Positions 7,888-20,000 of a DNA stretch of 39,795 nucleotides are shown piece after piece (position 1 is the first letter of the stretch; each line of letters begins with the position of its first letter). The notes beneath the pieces are model-generated. The model was not told the DNA's origin, searched no databases, and saw only the letters and a program-made list of their open reading frames with translations. Source of the DNA: Bacteroidales bacterium (GTDB lineage: Bacteria; Bacteroidota; Bacteroidia; Bacteroidales; 4484-276); contig JAIOZV010000005.1 of the NCBI GenBank assembly GCA_021740425.1, positions 1-39,795 of the forward strand, written 5' to 3'. A program made the position numbers and the translations under genes.

Positions 7888-8931
7888 TTACTTTTTCACA
7901 AGCGATAGTTTTACGAGTCTTCCCGAAGGACCTGTTCCAAAACCGGTCATCCCGGATTTGTCAAATTCAATCCCATAAAGATGTATATCGCTTATGTGAT
8001 CCCATGTTTTGCCCCCATTTACCGACAAATCGATGCCTGATTGCCCGCATGCAAGAAAAACAGCTTCCCTCACGTAGCATGAGCCTGAACAATAGTTATC
8101 AGCACCCACAGCTAAAACCCATGTTTTTCCTCCATCAACGGTAAAGGCCTTACTGCGTTTTGGATTTTTTACATTCCATTCACCACCAACAGCAATGCCG
8201 TTGGCTTCATTTTTAAAAGCTAAAGAGTAAATGCCTTTCATCGGGCTTCCTGAAAGGATCGGGGTATTCGTCACACTCCATGAAAATCCTCCGTTTTGTG
8301 ATGTATAAACTCTTGCCGAATCCCCACCGGTGCCTATCCAAGCATGAGTTTCTCCCGCCAGCGCAAGACAAGTTCCACTGGCCGCAAACCCGCCTTCAGT
8401 CTTTAGGCTTTGGGGAATATTGTCCGCTGCCATGCGGTGCCAGCTTTTACCACCATCAAAAGTTTTTAAAATAATCATATAGCCATCCACAGGGTCTCCC
8501 ATCACCAACCCCTCCTTTCGACTCCAAAAGGAAACCGCATCCAGGAAAATGGCAGGATTGCTGTCGCTCCAGGTGAGTTCCCAGCTTGTTCCACCATCCT
8601 GAGTCAGGTAAATATTGGCCGGTGTGCCGGCAGAAACTACAATTGCACTATTTTGATTAAAGGCCTCGATCGATCTGAAATCCAGGTTTTCGGCTCCGGC
8701 TATGGAATCAATCAACCAGGTTTCGCCACCATCTTCGGTTTTTAAAAATACGCCATTTGTGCCACTTGCCCATGCCACTTTTTCGTTTACAACCGAAAGC
8801 CCCCTCAGGCCATTTGTTATATTAATGTTAACAAAGTGAGTATTTAACACGTATTTTGCCTTTTGGTCTGAATTGCACGCCTGAAATGAAATAAAAAAAA
8901 GAAATAGAAAAGCCCAATACTTCCAGTACAT
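7888..8931 (-). CDS. Ycf48-like beta-propeller lipoprotein
   Basis: A 347-residue lipoprotein: a hydrophobic signal ending in FQAC, with lipidated Cys19. The mature part contains at least six Asp-box-like turns (TEDGGETW, TQDGGTSW, TFDGGKSW, SQNGGFSW, TVDGGKTW, SVNGGKTW) at regular intervals, as in BNR/Ycf48-type beta-propellers. In cyanobacteria and plants Ycf48/HCF136 assists photosystem II assembly; in Bacteroidota the same fold is widespread and its role is not established, so no function is assigned. A Cys pair in DNYCSGSCYV and a single Cys in FLACGQSG may form a disulfide. Divergent from the MltF-like gene. Confidence 0.85.
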   Translation of the reverse strand: MYWKYWAFLFLFFISFQACNSDQKAKYVLNTHFVNINITNGLRGLSVVNEKVAWASGTNGVFLKTEDGGETWLIDSIAGAENLDFRSIEAFNQNSAIVVSAGTPANIYLTQDGGTSWELTWSDSNPAIFLDAVSFWSRKEGLVMGDPVDGYMIILKTFDGGKSWHRMAADNIPQSLKTEGGFAASGTCLALAGETHAWIGTGGDSARVYTSQNGGFSWSVTNTPILSGSPMKGIYSLAFKNEANGIAVGGEWNVKNPKRSKAFTVDGGKTWVLAVGADNYCSGSCYVREAVFLACGQSGIDLSVNGGKTWDHISDIHLYGIEFDKSGMTGFGTGPSGRLVKLSLVKK

Positions 8932-9067
8932 AAGTATTAAAATTTATAATATTTAAAATCAATGTATTACGAACCAAATTCTTTAACTATATTCACCAAT
9001 ATAATATTAAATCCAGGTTAAAAATTTGTTAAAGATAGCTAAGAAAATATATTCGCCGAGAAAATTA

Positions 9068-9075
9068 TACTTTTG
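9068..9075 (+). promoter_or_regulatory. -7 element TACTTTTG before MltF-like gene
   Basis: Exact TAnnTTTG match 23 nt before the ATG at 9099. No TTG is found at 17-23 nt upstream. Confidence 0.45.
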
Positions 9076-9098
9076 CAGGGCAAATTTTTAAACAACGC

Positions 9099-10535
9099 AT
9101 GATGAAACAAATACTGAGTTTATTCATTGCAATGTTTGCTTTATTGATACCACATTCCTGCAATGTTGATGTTGAGAACAGCAGCCAGGCAATGAATGTA
9201 CCTGAAATTGTAGATAAATCTTTCTCAAAAATTCTTGAAAGAGGCAAATTGATAGCTACTACTGATTATAATTCAACCAATTATTTTATTTATCGTGGAG
9301 AGCCTGCCGGCTACGAATATGAAATGCTCAATGCTTATGCCGGTTATATTGGTGTTGATCTCGAGTTGGTGGTGAACAATGATTTTGAGGAAGCTCAGGC
9401 CGAACTGGCCGCCGGTAAAGTTGATATAATTGCCATGGGACTTTCGATTAACAGCGACAGAACAGGGCTTGTTGATTTTACCCAGCCCATGTGGCAAACC
9501 AGGCAGGTTCTTGTACAAAGGAAACCGGAAAACTGGCGAAAGATGGCTTCGATGGAGAAAGTTTCTGAAAATCTGATTCGAAATCCACTTGATTTGGCAG
9601 GAAAAACCATTTACATCCCACGACATTCAGCCTATGCACAGCGTCTCAGAAATTTACAGCATGAAATTGGCGACAGCATTTTGATCGTTGAATTTCCTCA
9701 AACCTCCGAAAGGCTCATCGAAATGGTTGCAAATGGTGAGATCGACTACACTGTGAGTGATGAGCATGTTGCGTTAGTAAATCAAAAATATTTCCCTGAT
9801 ATTGATGTGAGTACTCCCGTAAGTTTCCCTCAACATGTAGCCTGGGCGGTAAATAAAAACAGCGATTCGTTGAAAAACAATATCAATCAATGGATCAATG
9901 AATTTTTAAATACCAAAATCGCCCGTTTTATTTACAATAAATACTTTGTGAATCCACGCTCTCTGCAATTTGCTCATAAATACTATTCAGTTCGAAGCGG
10001 AAAAATATCAAACTGGGACGAAGCAATAAAGAAAAACAGCAAGGAAATCAACTGGGATTGGCGCCTGGTGGCATCCCTCGTTTATCAGGAATCGCGCTTC
10101 CAGCCCGAAGCAATCTCATGGATGGGAGCTTTCGGATTGATGCAGTTGATGCCCGGCACGGCTGAAATTTACGGTGTTGACAGCCTGTCGGCGCCTGAAG
10201 AAAACATCCATGCAGGAGTGAGTTACCTTAATTCGATAGATGAGCGCTTTAAAGATATTGTTGAAGACCCGGATCAACGTAAAAAGTTTGTTTTGGCTGC
10301 ATATAACGTTGGGATAGCCCACGTTTTTGATGCCCGTCGTTTGGCCGAGAAATATGGTCGGGATCCAAACATCTGGGAGGATAATGTGGATTTTTTCCTG
10401 CTTAACAAATCTGACCCGAAATACTATAACGATTCGGTTGTATATTACGGATATTGCCGTGGCGAGGAACCCTACAAATATGTAAATGACATATTATACC
10501 GCTACGAGCATTACCTGAATGTGATAGAGGATTAA
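9099..10535 (+). CDS. MltF-like lytic murein transglycosylase lipoprotein
   Basis: A 478-residue lipoprotein with lipobox IPHSC (Cys21). Residues about 45-275 form a solute-binding-protein family 3 domain (ATTDYNSTNYF, GEPAGYEYEML, VDIIAMGLSIN), and residues about 305-440 a lysozyme-like SLT domain: Glu331 in YQESRFQPEA is the catalytic acid, followed by GAFGLMQLMPGTA and AAYNVG. This two-domain layout matches MltF, which cleaves MurNAc-GlcNAc bonds to 1,6-anhydro products at the outer membrane. The second Met could also be the start. No partner gene is adjacent; the giant gene begins 533 bp downstream. E. coli MltF is anchored differently, so orthology is inferred from domain order. Confidence 0.9.
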   Translation: MMKQILSLFIAMFALLIPHSCNVDVENSSQAMNVPEIVDKSFSKILERGKLIATTDYNSTNYFIYRGEPAGYEYEMLNAYAGYIGVDLELVVNNDFEEAQAELAAGKVDIIAMGLSINSDRTGLVDFTQPMWQTRQVLVQRKPENWRKMASMEKVSENLIRNPLDLAGKTIYIPRHSAYAQRLRNLQHEIGDSILIVEFPQTSERLIEMVANGEIDYTVSDEHVALVNQKYFPDIDVSTPVSFPQHVAWAVNKNSDSLKNNINQWINEFLNTKIARFIYNKYFVNPRSLQFAHKYYSVRSGKISNWDEAIKKNSKEINWDWRLVASLVYQESRFQPEAISWMGAFGLMQLMPGTAEIYGVDSLSAPEENIHAGVSYLNSIDERFKDIVEDPDQRKKFVLAAYNVGIAHVFDARRLAEKYGRDPNIWEDNVDFFLLNKSDPKYYNDSVVYYGYCRGEEPYKYVNDILYRYEHYLNVIED

Positions 10536-11068
10536 GCTGGTGGTAATCGGGGGTTTGTTTTAATTTAGATAATTTGACAGCAAGAGAAGTTTTCCGTACA
10601 GCATTTTGGCGTTTCCCCTTTCGTAGTAAATTTTTTGAACGGTTTTCATTCTGATTACCGACAATGATTAAATCAAAATATCACGGTTTATCCTGATTCG
10701 TTTTTCAATCACCTGATCGAGTTATATATTTGTATTTATCAAATGAATACAAGCGAAAATTCTTTCTGAATGATCTTTAATATTACTTGTGTTTTCGAAC
10801 CGAAATGACAGGAAGATGTAAATTAATTTTACAAGTAGCATTATTTAGAACAAAAATTTGGTATTGATTTGTTTATGCATGTTTAAAAATCTACATTAAA
10901 TAAAATAGTGAAATGTATTGTATCAGTTGAGATACAGCATCAGTAATAAAGAAATTTTACATAATTGCACAAAAAAGATTTCTTTGTTGATAAAAGTTAG
11001 TGTATTTTAGTTGTCCAAAAACTTAACATATTTTAAATATTTATACAAACCAGTAAAATTAAATTTTT
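10536..11068. other. 533-bp AT-rich non-coding region upstream of the giant gene
   Basis: No convincing gene on either strand. It is very AT-rich. A TATATTTG match (10725-10732) lacks a -33 partner, and a weaker promoter sits close to the giant gene. No terminator-like hairpin is visible after the transglycosylase gene. This is the longest gap in the window, so it could hold regulatory sites for the giant gene or a small RNA; none is demonstrable. Confidence 0.6.
10984..11010 (+). promoter_or_regulatory. Possible promoter of the giant gene
   Basis: TTG (10984-10986), 16 nt, TATTTTAG (11003-11010), one mismatch from TAnnTTTG and with slightly short spacing. The start would be near 11017, with a leader of about 50 nt. 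Confidence 0.3.
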
Positions 11069-14000
11069 ATGAAAAAGAATGTTACTTTATTTTTAGCACT
11101 TGTTTCCATGCTGCTGCTTTTTAATGTAGCCTCAGCATTGGATAATAAAGTGATAATGGCGAATGCAAGCGCCGACTTTCAATCTAATGTAAACCTTGTT
11201 TCTACGGGAAGTAGTGTAAATTTTATTGACTTAACAACAGGCAGCCCGGTTTCATGGACATGGACTTTTGCCGGAGGAACACCTGCAACTTTTTCGGGTA
11301 AAATACCACCTCCGATTTATTACAATGCTCCCGGACAATATAGTGTTACACTCGAAGTATCTGACTCGAACGGAGAAATAAGTGTCGAAATTAAACCAGC
11401 CTATATCGAAGTGATGGATTTTCCGGAAGGGTGGGATGTTATACAAACAGCATCCTCCCATTTGATCTCAGTTCCTTTGGCAGTGCAGATTATTGGTGAT
11501 CCGCTTTCTTATGGGGATTTTCTTGGGGTTTTTTATCTGGATGAAAACAGCAGCGAAAAATGTGGGGGTTTTACGATTTGGGATGGTAGCAACAGCAAAG
11601 TTGTTACTGCCTTTGGAGATGACATAACTACCAGTCCTGAAAAAGATGGTTTCTCTGTTGGTGAAACCATGAACTGGAAAGTTTTTTTCACCGCCACATT
11701 AGATGAAAAAATTGCCTCAGTTACCTACAATGCGGCACTTCCAAATAATAACGGAACCTATGCGGATAACGGCCTGTCATCATTAACTCAAATTTTTACA
11801 GGAGTACTGGAAGCCAGTGCTGCTGTTGACCCGAGCGAAATTTGTGTTGGCACTCAGGTTCAGCTTTCGGCAAATGCTTCGGGCGGTTTGGGTGTTTATA
11901 CATACAATTGGTCTTCTGTTCCGTCTGGATTTTCATCATCCCTTGCCGATCCTGTGGCATATCCCGCACAAAACACTACTTACACGGTTGTGGTAAATGA
12001 TGGAGTAACAAATGTAAACTCTTCGGTTGATGTGACCGTTCACCCTGCACCAACAGCAGCTGCAGGCTCTGATCAATCGATTTGTGTTCCTGCAACTGTA
12101 TCACTTTCAGGTCAGGCCCAAAACTACGATGCTATACAATGGATTACATCAGGGTCAGGAACTTTTCAAAATGCAACTCTGGCTGTAACCTCTTATTATC
12201 CTTCAGCCAATGATATTACCGCAGGATCGGTCGTATTAACTTTAAATGCGAGCCCGATAGACCCTTGTTTGCTCCCGGCCTCTGACGCACTTACCGTAAC
12301 CATTGAAGTTGAACCAGGCGTTTCGGTTGTAGGTGATCAAAGCATTTGCCAGGGCGAATCCCTATTTATTGAAGCTTCTGCAGAAAATTATTGTGGTTTG
12401 CTGTGGTTAACTGACGGCGATGGAACTTTTGATAACCCCTCAGGGGAGGATACAGAGTATTTTCCCGGTGTTGGAGATATTGCCGCCGGTACGGTGAATC
12501 TCTGCCTTACTGCCGATGCCTGCTCTCCTTGCGTGAATGATGCCGGGGATTGCCTAACCTTAACAATACAAAAAACACCTGTAGTTGCCGCAGGAAATGA
12601 TGTTACAATTTGCGAAACCAGTACCTTAACCCTTGCAGGTGTTGCAAGTAATTCATGTGGTTTATTATGGGAAACCGATGGCGATGGAACGTTTAGCACA
12701 GGCACGACACTGAATTCCGTTTACTACCCGGGTGTTCAGGATATTGCCATTGGAGTCGTTGAACTTTGTTTGTACGCAAATCCATGCGATCCATGTGCAC
12801 AGCAAGTGTTGGATTGTCTGATTTTATCAATACAGAAACAACCAACAGCAATGGCAGGAGCCGATATTACGATTTGTGAGGGTGAATCCATTTATCCGGA
12901 TGCATCCGCCGATAATTATTGCGATCTGATTTGGGCGACCGATGGGGATGGCTTGTTTAGTGATGCCTCCACAGTTTCTGCCGGATATTTTCCTGGTACA
13001 GGCGATATTGATGCAGGAGAAGTGGAGCTATGTATTACAGCTTATGCCTGCGACCCTTGCTTAACTGATGCAGTGGATTGCTTAACTGTTACCATTCAAA
13101 AAAGCCCTTCGGCAAATGCAGGCTCTGATGCCTCTTTTTGTGAAAATGAAAACATCATTTTATCGGGCGTGGCTGAAAATTATTGTGATCTTACCTGGAT
13201 AACTTCTGGTGACGGAAGCTTTTCAAGCTCATCAATTGTAACGCCGCAATACTTTCCGGGTTCCAATGATATTCAAAATGGCCAGGCGGAATTGTGCCTG
13301 ACAGCCCAGGCTTGCGACCCCTGTCTTACCGATGCTTTTGATTGTGTTCAGATATTTATACAAAAACAGCCAACAGCTTCAGCCGGATCAAACATTACCA
13401 TTTGCGAAGGCGAAATGATATTTCCTGATGCATCGGCAGATAATTATTGTGATTTATTATGGACAACTACCGGGGATGGCTCATTTGAGGATGCCGGAAC
13501 AGCAGCAACAAATTATACCCCGGGGATATCAGATATTGCCGGTGGTGGTGTAGAGCTTTGTTTAACAGCTTATGCCTGCGACCCTTGCTTAACTGATGCC
13601 GTGGATTGCTTAACTGTCACCATACAAAAAAGCCCTTCGGCAAATGCAGGCTCCGATGCTTCTTTTTGTGAAAATGAAAACATCATATTATCGGGCGTGG
13701 CTCAAAATTATTGTGATCTTACCTGGACAACTTCAGGTGACGGAAGCTTTTCAAGCGTATCTATAGAAACACCTCAATACCTTCCCGGATCCAATGATAT
13801 TCAAATTGGCCAGGCAGAATTGTGCCTGACAGCACAGGCTTGTGACCCCTGTCTTACTGATGCTTTTGATTGTGTTCAGATATTTATTCAAAAACAGCCA
13901 ACAGCTTCAGCCGGATCAAACATTACCATTTGCGAAGGCGAAATGATATTTCCTTATGCTTTTGCAGAAAACTATTGTGATTTATTATGGACAACTACCG

Positions 14001-17000
14001 GGGATGGTTCATTTGAGGATGCCGGAATAGCAACAACAAACTATACCCCGGGGACTTCAGATATTGCAGGCGGTGGTGTAGAGCTTTGTTTAACAGCTTA
14101 TGCCTGCGACCCATGCCTTGTGGATGCACACGACTGTATAAATGTGACCATCCAAAAAGCCGTTTCAGCAGAAGCAGGTTCAAACGCAACCATTTGCGAA
14201 GGCGATTCTTATCTTTTGTCGGATGCTGATGCTGCCAACTTTTTTAGCATTGGATGGGGCACAAACGGTTCAGGTACATTTAACAATTCACAGGTCGTGA
14301 ATCCGGAATATTTCCCATCAACTGCTGATTTGGCGTTGGGATGTATAACTCTGGAATTAACAGCTCAACCTGTCAATCCCTGCCTTAATGGGGTTGTTGA
14401 CAATCTTCAGCTTTGCTTCCAGGCTCCGCCAACAGTGAATGCAGGATCAGACGCCTCACTGTGTGAAGACGAAAGCTATTATTTGGGAGATGCAGTTGCA
14501 GGAAATTACAGCAGTTTACTTTGGGAGAGTGATGGCGATGGTGCTTTTGATGATGCTACTGCTGCAGATCCAACCTACACTCCCGGCCCGATTGATCTGA
14601 ATGTACAAACCGTAACACTGACAGTCGCGGTTTCAGCAATTGATCCATGTACGGGAATTGCATTTGATGAGATTCAATTATCCATTCAACCAAAGCCAAT
14701 TGCCAATGCTGGCGATGATGCTACGATTCCCGAAGATGAATCCTTTACCAATACCGATGCAAGTGTAACGAATTACAGTGCTTTCTACTGGCAAACTAAT
14801 GGTGACGGTGTTTTTGACGACAGTCAGATTTTACATGCCACCTATTTTCCCGGAAATGGAGATAAAGTAGGAGGCTCAGTAAATTTATGCCTCACGGCAG
14901 AGCCGATAGCTCCATGTCAGATTGAAGATACCGACTGTTTAACTTTGGTGATTGGCGTTGCCCCCAATGTTTTTGCAGGCCTGGATGCCTCAGTTTGTGA
15001 GGGAGAAAGTTATGGCCTTGATCAGGCAACTGCTGAAAACTACTTATCTATACTTTGGGTTACTGATGGCGATGGTACCTTCAGCGATGCAGGCATAGTT
15101 AATCCGGTTTACTATCCTGGAACTGCAGATACCGAAACCGGAACTGCAGAACTTTGCATCACCGCCCAACCCAATCCCCCTTCAACAGTGGTTGGAAATA
15201 ATTGTATGATTTTAACAATTATGAAACAACCTGCCGTAAATGCAGGATCAGATAAAACCATTTGTGAAGGAGCTACAATCACACTCAACGAAACCACAGC
15301 CTCCAATTATGCGCAGTTGCAGTGGAGTACCCCCGAAGGCAGTGGTGAGTTTAGCAATCCAAATGCCCTGAAACCCACATATACTCCCGGGTCTTCTGAC
15401 TATTTATTGGGTTGTATTACATTGAATGTTTCGGCTTTGCCAAACGATCCTTGTACAATAACGGCATCTGATGAGATGGAGCTGTGTTTCCAATTGTTGC
15501 CCCAGGCATTTGCCGGTGATGATTTCACCATTTGTGAAACCGAAAATGTACAATTAAGTGGAATGACTGAGAATGCATGTGGATATTTCTGGGAAACCTC
15601 AGGCGATGGGTTATTTGATAATTTTAATTTCCTGGAGGCAATTTATACCCCCGGAACTGCTGATATTGCAGCAGGAACGGTAACACTTTGCTTAACAGCC
15701 TTACCCTGCAATCCTTGTACTATTGAGGATGTTGATTGTTTAACAATATATTTACAACCGATACCGGTTGTTCAGGCGGGTGACGATGCAGTAATTTGTG
15801 AAGATGAGATATTTACGCCACAGGCAAGTGTCGAAAACACATGCAGTGTAGTTTGGAGAAGTACAGGGAATGGACAATTTAGTAATCCTGATGAAATAAA
15901 TACGCAATATGAACCAAGTCCTGATGACATTGAGAATGGTGAAGTATTACTGTGCATTACGGGATTCCCCTGTGATCCTTGTCAGGTTGAAGCTGAAGAT
16001 TGCATGACTCTGTCAATTCAAAAACTACCTGCTGCTTATGCCGGTTTGGATGCCACAATTTGTGAAGGAGAATCATATCTGCTGAGTGATGCCTCTGTAG
16101 AAAATTCCGATTTTGTTCAATGGATGGTTTTAGATGGAAATGGACACTTTGAAGATGAAACCGCAGTAAACACAACATATACCCCAGGAGGTCAGGATAA
16201 AATTGCCGGATGTGTTGAATTAATTTTGGTTGCTGCCTCAATAAGCCCATGCTATGCAATAGTAATGGACACCATGAAATTATGTATTCAAAAGCTGCCT
16301 GAAGTGTATGCCGGTGAAGATAATATCTTGTGTGTTGGGGAAACTTTATTGTTGGAAGCTGAAGCAACATATTATTGTGGTTTGCTTTGGTCTTCGGATG
16401 GTGATGGAAATTTTGGAGATGCATTCTCCGCAAGCACTACTTATACTCCGGGTCCCGGTGATATTCTCGCCGGCGGTGCAGAACTTTGCTTAACAGCCGA
16501 TGCTTGTAATCCTTGCGAAATAAGCGCATTTGATTGTCTTAATGTCAGCATACAACAAACCGCTTCCGCTGAAGCCGGCTCAGATGCCACAATTTGCGAA
16601 GGTGAAATATTCCTTTTGTCAGAAGCAAGCGCAGCAAATTATTTAAGCATTGAATGGTCAACAAGCGGATTAGGAACATTTAGTGATGCGCAAGTAGTGA
16701 ATCCGCAGTATTTCCCTTCAGCTACTGATTTTGCTTTGGGTTGCGTAACCCTCGAATTAACTGCTCAGCCTGTTAATCCATGTATTAACAATGCTGTTGA
16801 TGACCTTCAGCTTTGCTTCCAGGCAGCACCAATATTAAGTGCAGGATCGGATGTTTCACTTTGTGAAGGAGAACATTATTATATAGCCGATGCCTTTGCT
16901 GAAAATTATAGCAATTTGCATTGGGCAAGCAGTGGTGATGGTACTTTTGATGATTCATCAGGTGAAAACCCCACTTACTATCCGGGTCTGAATGATCTAA

Positions 17001-20000
17001 ACCTGCAATTGGTAACCCTGACAGTAACGGTATCAGCAATAAATCCATGTACAAATGGCGGATATGATGAGATGCAAATCGCCATTCAACCTATTCCTAT
17101 TGTCGATGCCGGCGCAGATGCTTCTATTCCGGAGGACGAAACCTATACAATTACAGACGCAAGTGCTTCCTTCTACAACTTTTTGGAATGGACTACCACC
17201 GGTGATGGAGATTTTGATGACAATTCTCTGCTTTACACAACATACACCCCAGGTGATAATGATATTTCTGATGGTATGGTAACACTTTGCATTGCTGCGA
17301 TGCCTGTCGATCCGTGTACAGCAGAAGCGATTGATTGTATGAATATAGTCATTGGAGCCTATCCGGTTGTATCAGCAGGTGCTGATGCGGTAATTTGTAT
17401 GGGGCAGTCCTATACATTTAATGATGCCTTTGCTCAAAACTACCTGAATATCTTGTGGGAAACTTCAGGTGATGGTACTTTTAGCAGTGCTACCGAGGTC
17501 AATCCAAGCTACTATCCCGGAGATGGAGATCTGTTAACCGGTACAATTGAAATATGTATAACAGCAGAATCAATACCCCCGGCTACCGGTTCAGTGAGCG
17601 ATTGCATAACACTTACCCTCCAGGCCAGTGCTACTGCAGATGCAGGCCCGGATGTAACCTTGTGTGAAGGACAAAACTTTGTGTCTGAATTTGCCAGTGC
17701 ATCAAATTATTCAGCAATTTTCTGGTCAACCAGTAATGGCACCGGAGAATTTCAAAATAATGGACAGGTGGAAGTTACCTACGTCCCAAGTTTCATTGAT
17801 TATATTCAGGGCAGCATAACATTGCAATTGGATGCAACGTCAATTGATCCGTGCTATCTGATTGCTACTGATTTAGTGGTACTTACCTTTCAATCCCCGC
17901 CACAGGCCAATGCGGGGAGCGATGCACTGATTTGTGAAGATGGTTTTCTCGAGATTGAAGGCACGGTGGAAAATGCCTGTGGCTTCAATTGGTACACCAC
18001 CTTTGGAGATGGATACTTTGACGAATCGCAATCGTTAATTACTGTATATCATCCAGGAGATATTGATAAATTAATCGGGTTTGTTGAAATATGTCTGGAT
18101 GCCTATCCCTGTGATCCATGTACGCTTACAGACACAGATTGTTTGGTGCTCACCATCCAGGCGAATCCTATGGCCAATGCCGGAGCTGATGGAGCAATAT
18201 GTGAAAACGAAAACTATCTTTTAGGCGGTACTGTTGAGAATGCATGTGGTGCTTTATGGGAAACCCGGGGCGACGGACTTTTTGATGATCCGGCCTTACT
18301 CAACGCAACCTATACTCCCGGCCAGCAGGATTTGCTAAATGGTGAAGCAGAACTTTGTTTAAGCGCCCTGCCTTGCAACCCTTGCACAGTTGCCGATTCT
18401 GATTGTATGTTCATCGACATCCAAAAAGAGCCTGTTGTTAATGCCGGCAATGATGCAACAATTTGTGAAAGTGAAACCTATCCAATTACCGGTGTAACTG
18501 CAAACCATTTCCAAACCATCCTTTGGACAAGCACAGGGTCGGGATATTTCAGCAATGCTAACGCACTAAATCCTGAGTATTATCCCTCCACCTCCGACAT
18601 ATTGCTCGGATGTATAACACTTGAAATTTATGTTACGGCCATTGATCCATGTAACCTGAGTGCAAATGATCAGGTGGCATTGTGCTTCCAAAAAGCCCCA
18701 CAGGTAGATGCAGGCAATGATGCTGCAATCTGCAGCGGAGAAACTTTCGCAACACAAGCCACATCATCCGATGCATGCGGCTATCTCTGGAGTACTGATG
18801 GTGACGGACAATTCGATGACAATACCTTATTAAACGCAGTTTATTCCCCGGGCTCAAATGATTTGGCTAATGAGGAAGTTCAACTTTGTATTACAGCCGC
18901 AGCTTGCAATCCTTGTGAAGTTAGTGCCAACGATTGCATGACAATTTTCATTCAAGCTTTACCTTTTGCAAATGCAGGGCCTGATGATGGCGTTTTGGCT
19001 GGCAACACCCACCAGTTTGAAAATGCATCTGCAGCCAATTATTCTTCGCTACTTTGGGAAACACAGGGTGATGGATTGTTTGATAATCCAATGCTGCTGA
19101 ATCCGGCGTACACTCCGGGTGAAGGCGATATTAATAATTATGAAGTTGAACTTTGTTTGAATGCACTTCCAAAAAATCCATGCCAAATAAGCGATCAGGA
19201 TTGTATGATCCTTCAAATTGGTTCGATGCCGGTTATCACTGCTGGTCCCGATGCATCTGTGTGTAGCATGGGAGAATATTTTATAGTTGATGCGACTGCC
19301 GAAAATTATGAATTTATTCAGTGGTCAACTTCCGGTGATGGAACCTTTGATGACGTTAGCGCTGTTAATCCGGTTTATTATTTGGGCCCGGCTGATTTTT
19401 CAAGCCAAACGGTTGAATTGTGCATGTTTGCCGAGCCCGTTCCACCGGCAACAATCAGTGCCAACGATTGCATGACACTTTCGTTGGTGCTTGAACCTTT
19501 TGCCGATGCAGGAGAAGATGTAACTTTCTGTGGAAATCAATCTTACACTTTGCAGGCTTTAGCAAATGATTTCTGTGAAATTGAGTGGACATCAACAGGT
19601 GATGGTGCATTTAATGATGCAGCATTGCTTCAGCCATCTTATACACCCGGGCCTCAGGATATGGCCGGAGGTTCAGTGGATTTATGCATCAGTGCAATTC
19701 CTTGCGATCCATGTACAATGGTTGCTGAGGACTGCATGACAATGTTTCTGTTCACCGCACCCACGGCTAATGCAGGAAACAATATTACCATTTGTGAAAA
19801 CAAAACAGCCACACTTAATGGAAGCGTAGCAAATAACTGTGGCTTCCATTGGGAAACCCAGGGTGATGGCACCTTTAGCAACAGCCTTTCATTAAGCCCG
19901 GTTTATACACCCGGAGCGTTAGATAAAACCAATGGGTTTGCAAACCTTTGCATGATTGCTGAGCCTTGCGAGCCATGTCAGGAGCCGGTTTCCGATTGTA

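Noticed and set aside
15957-16433. Long minus-strand frame (158 codons) opposite the giant gene
   Set aside because: It is a shadow of the repeat units. Its protein is low in complexity, rich in H, L and Q, matches no family, and has no promoter. The same holds for the frame at 21836-22234.
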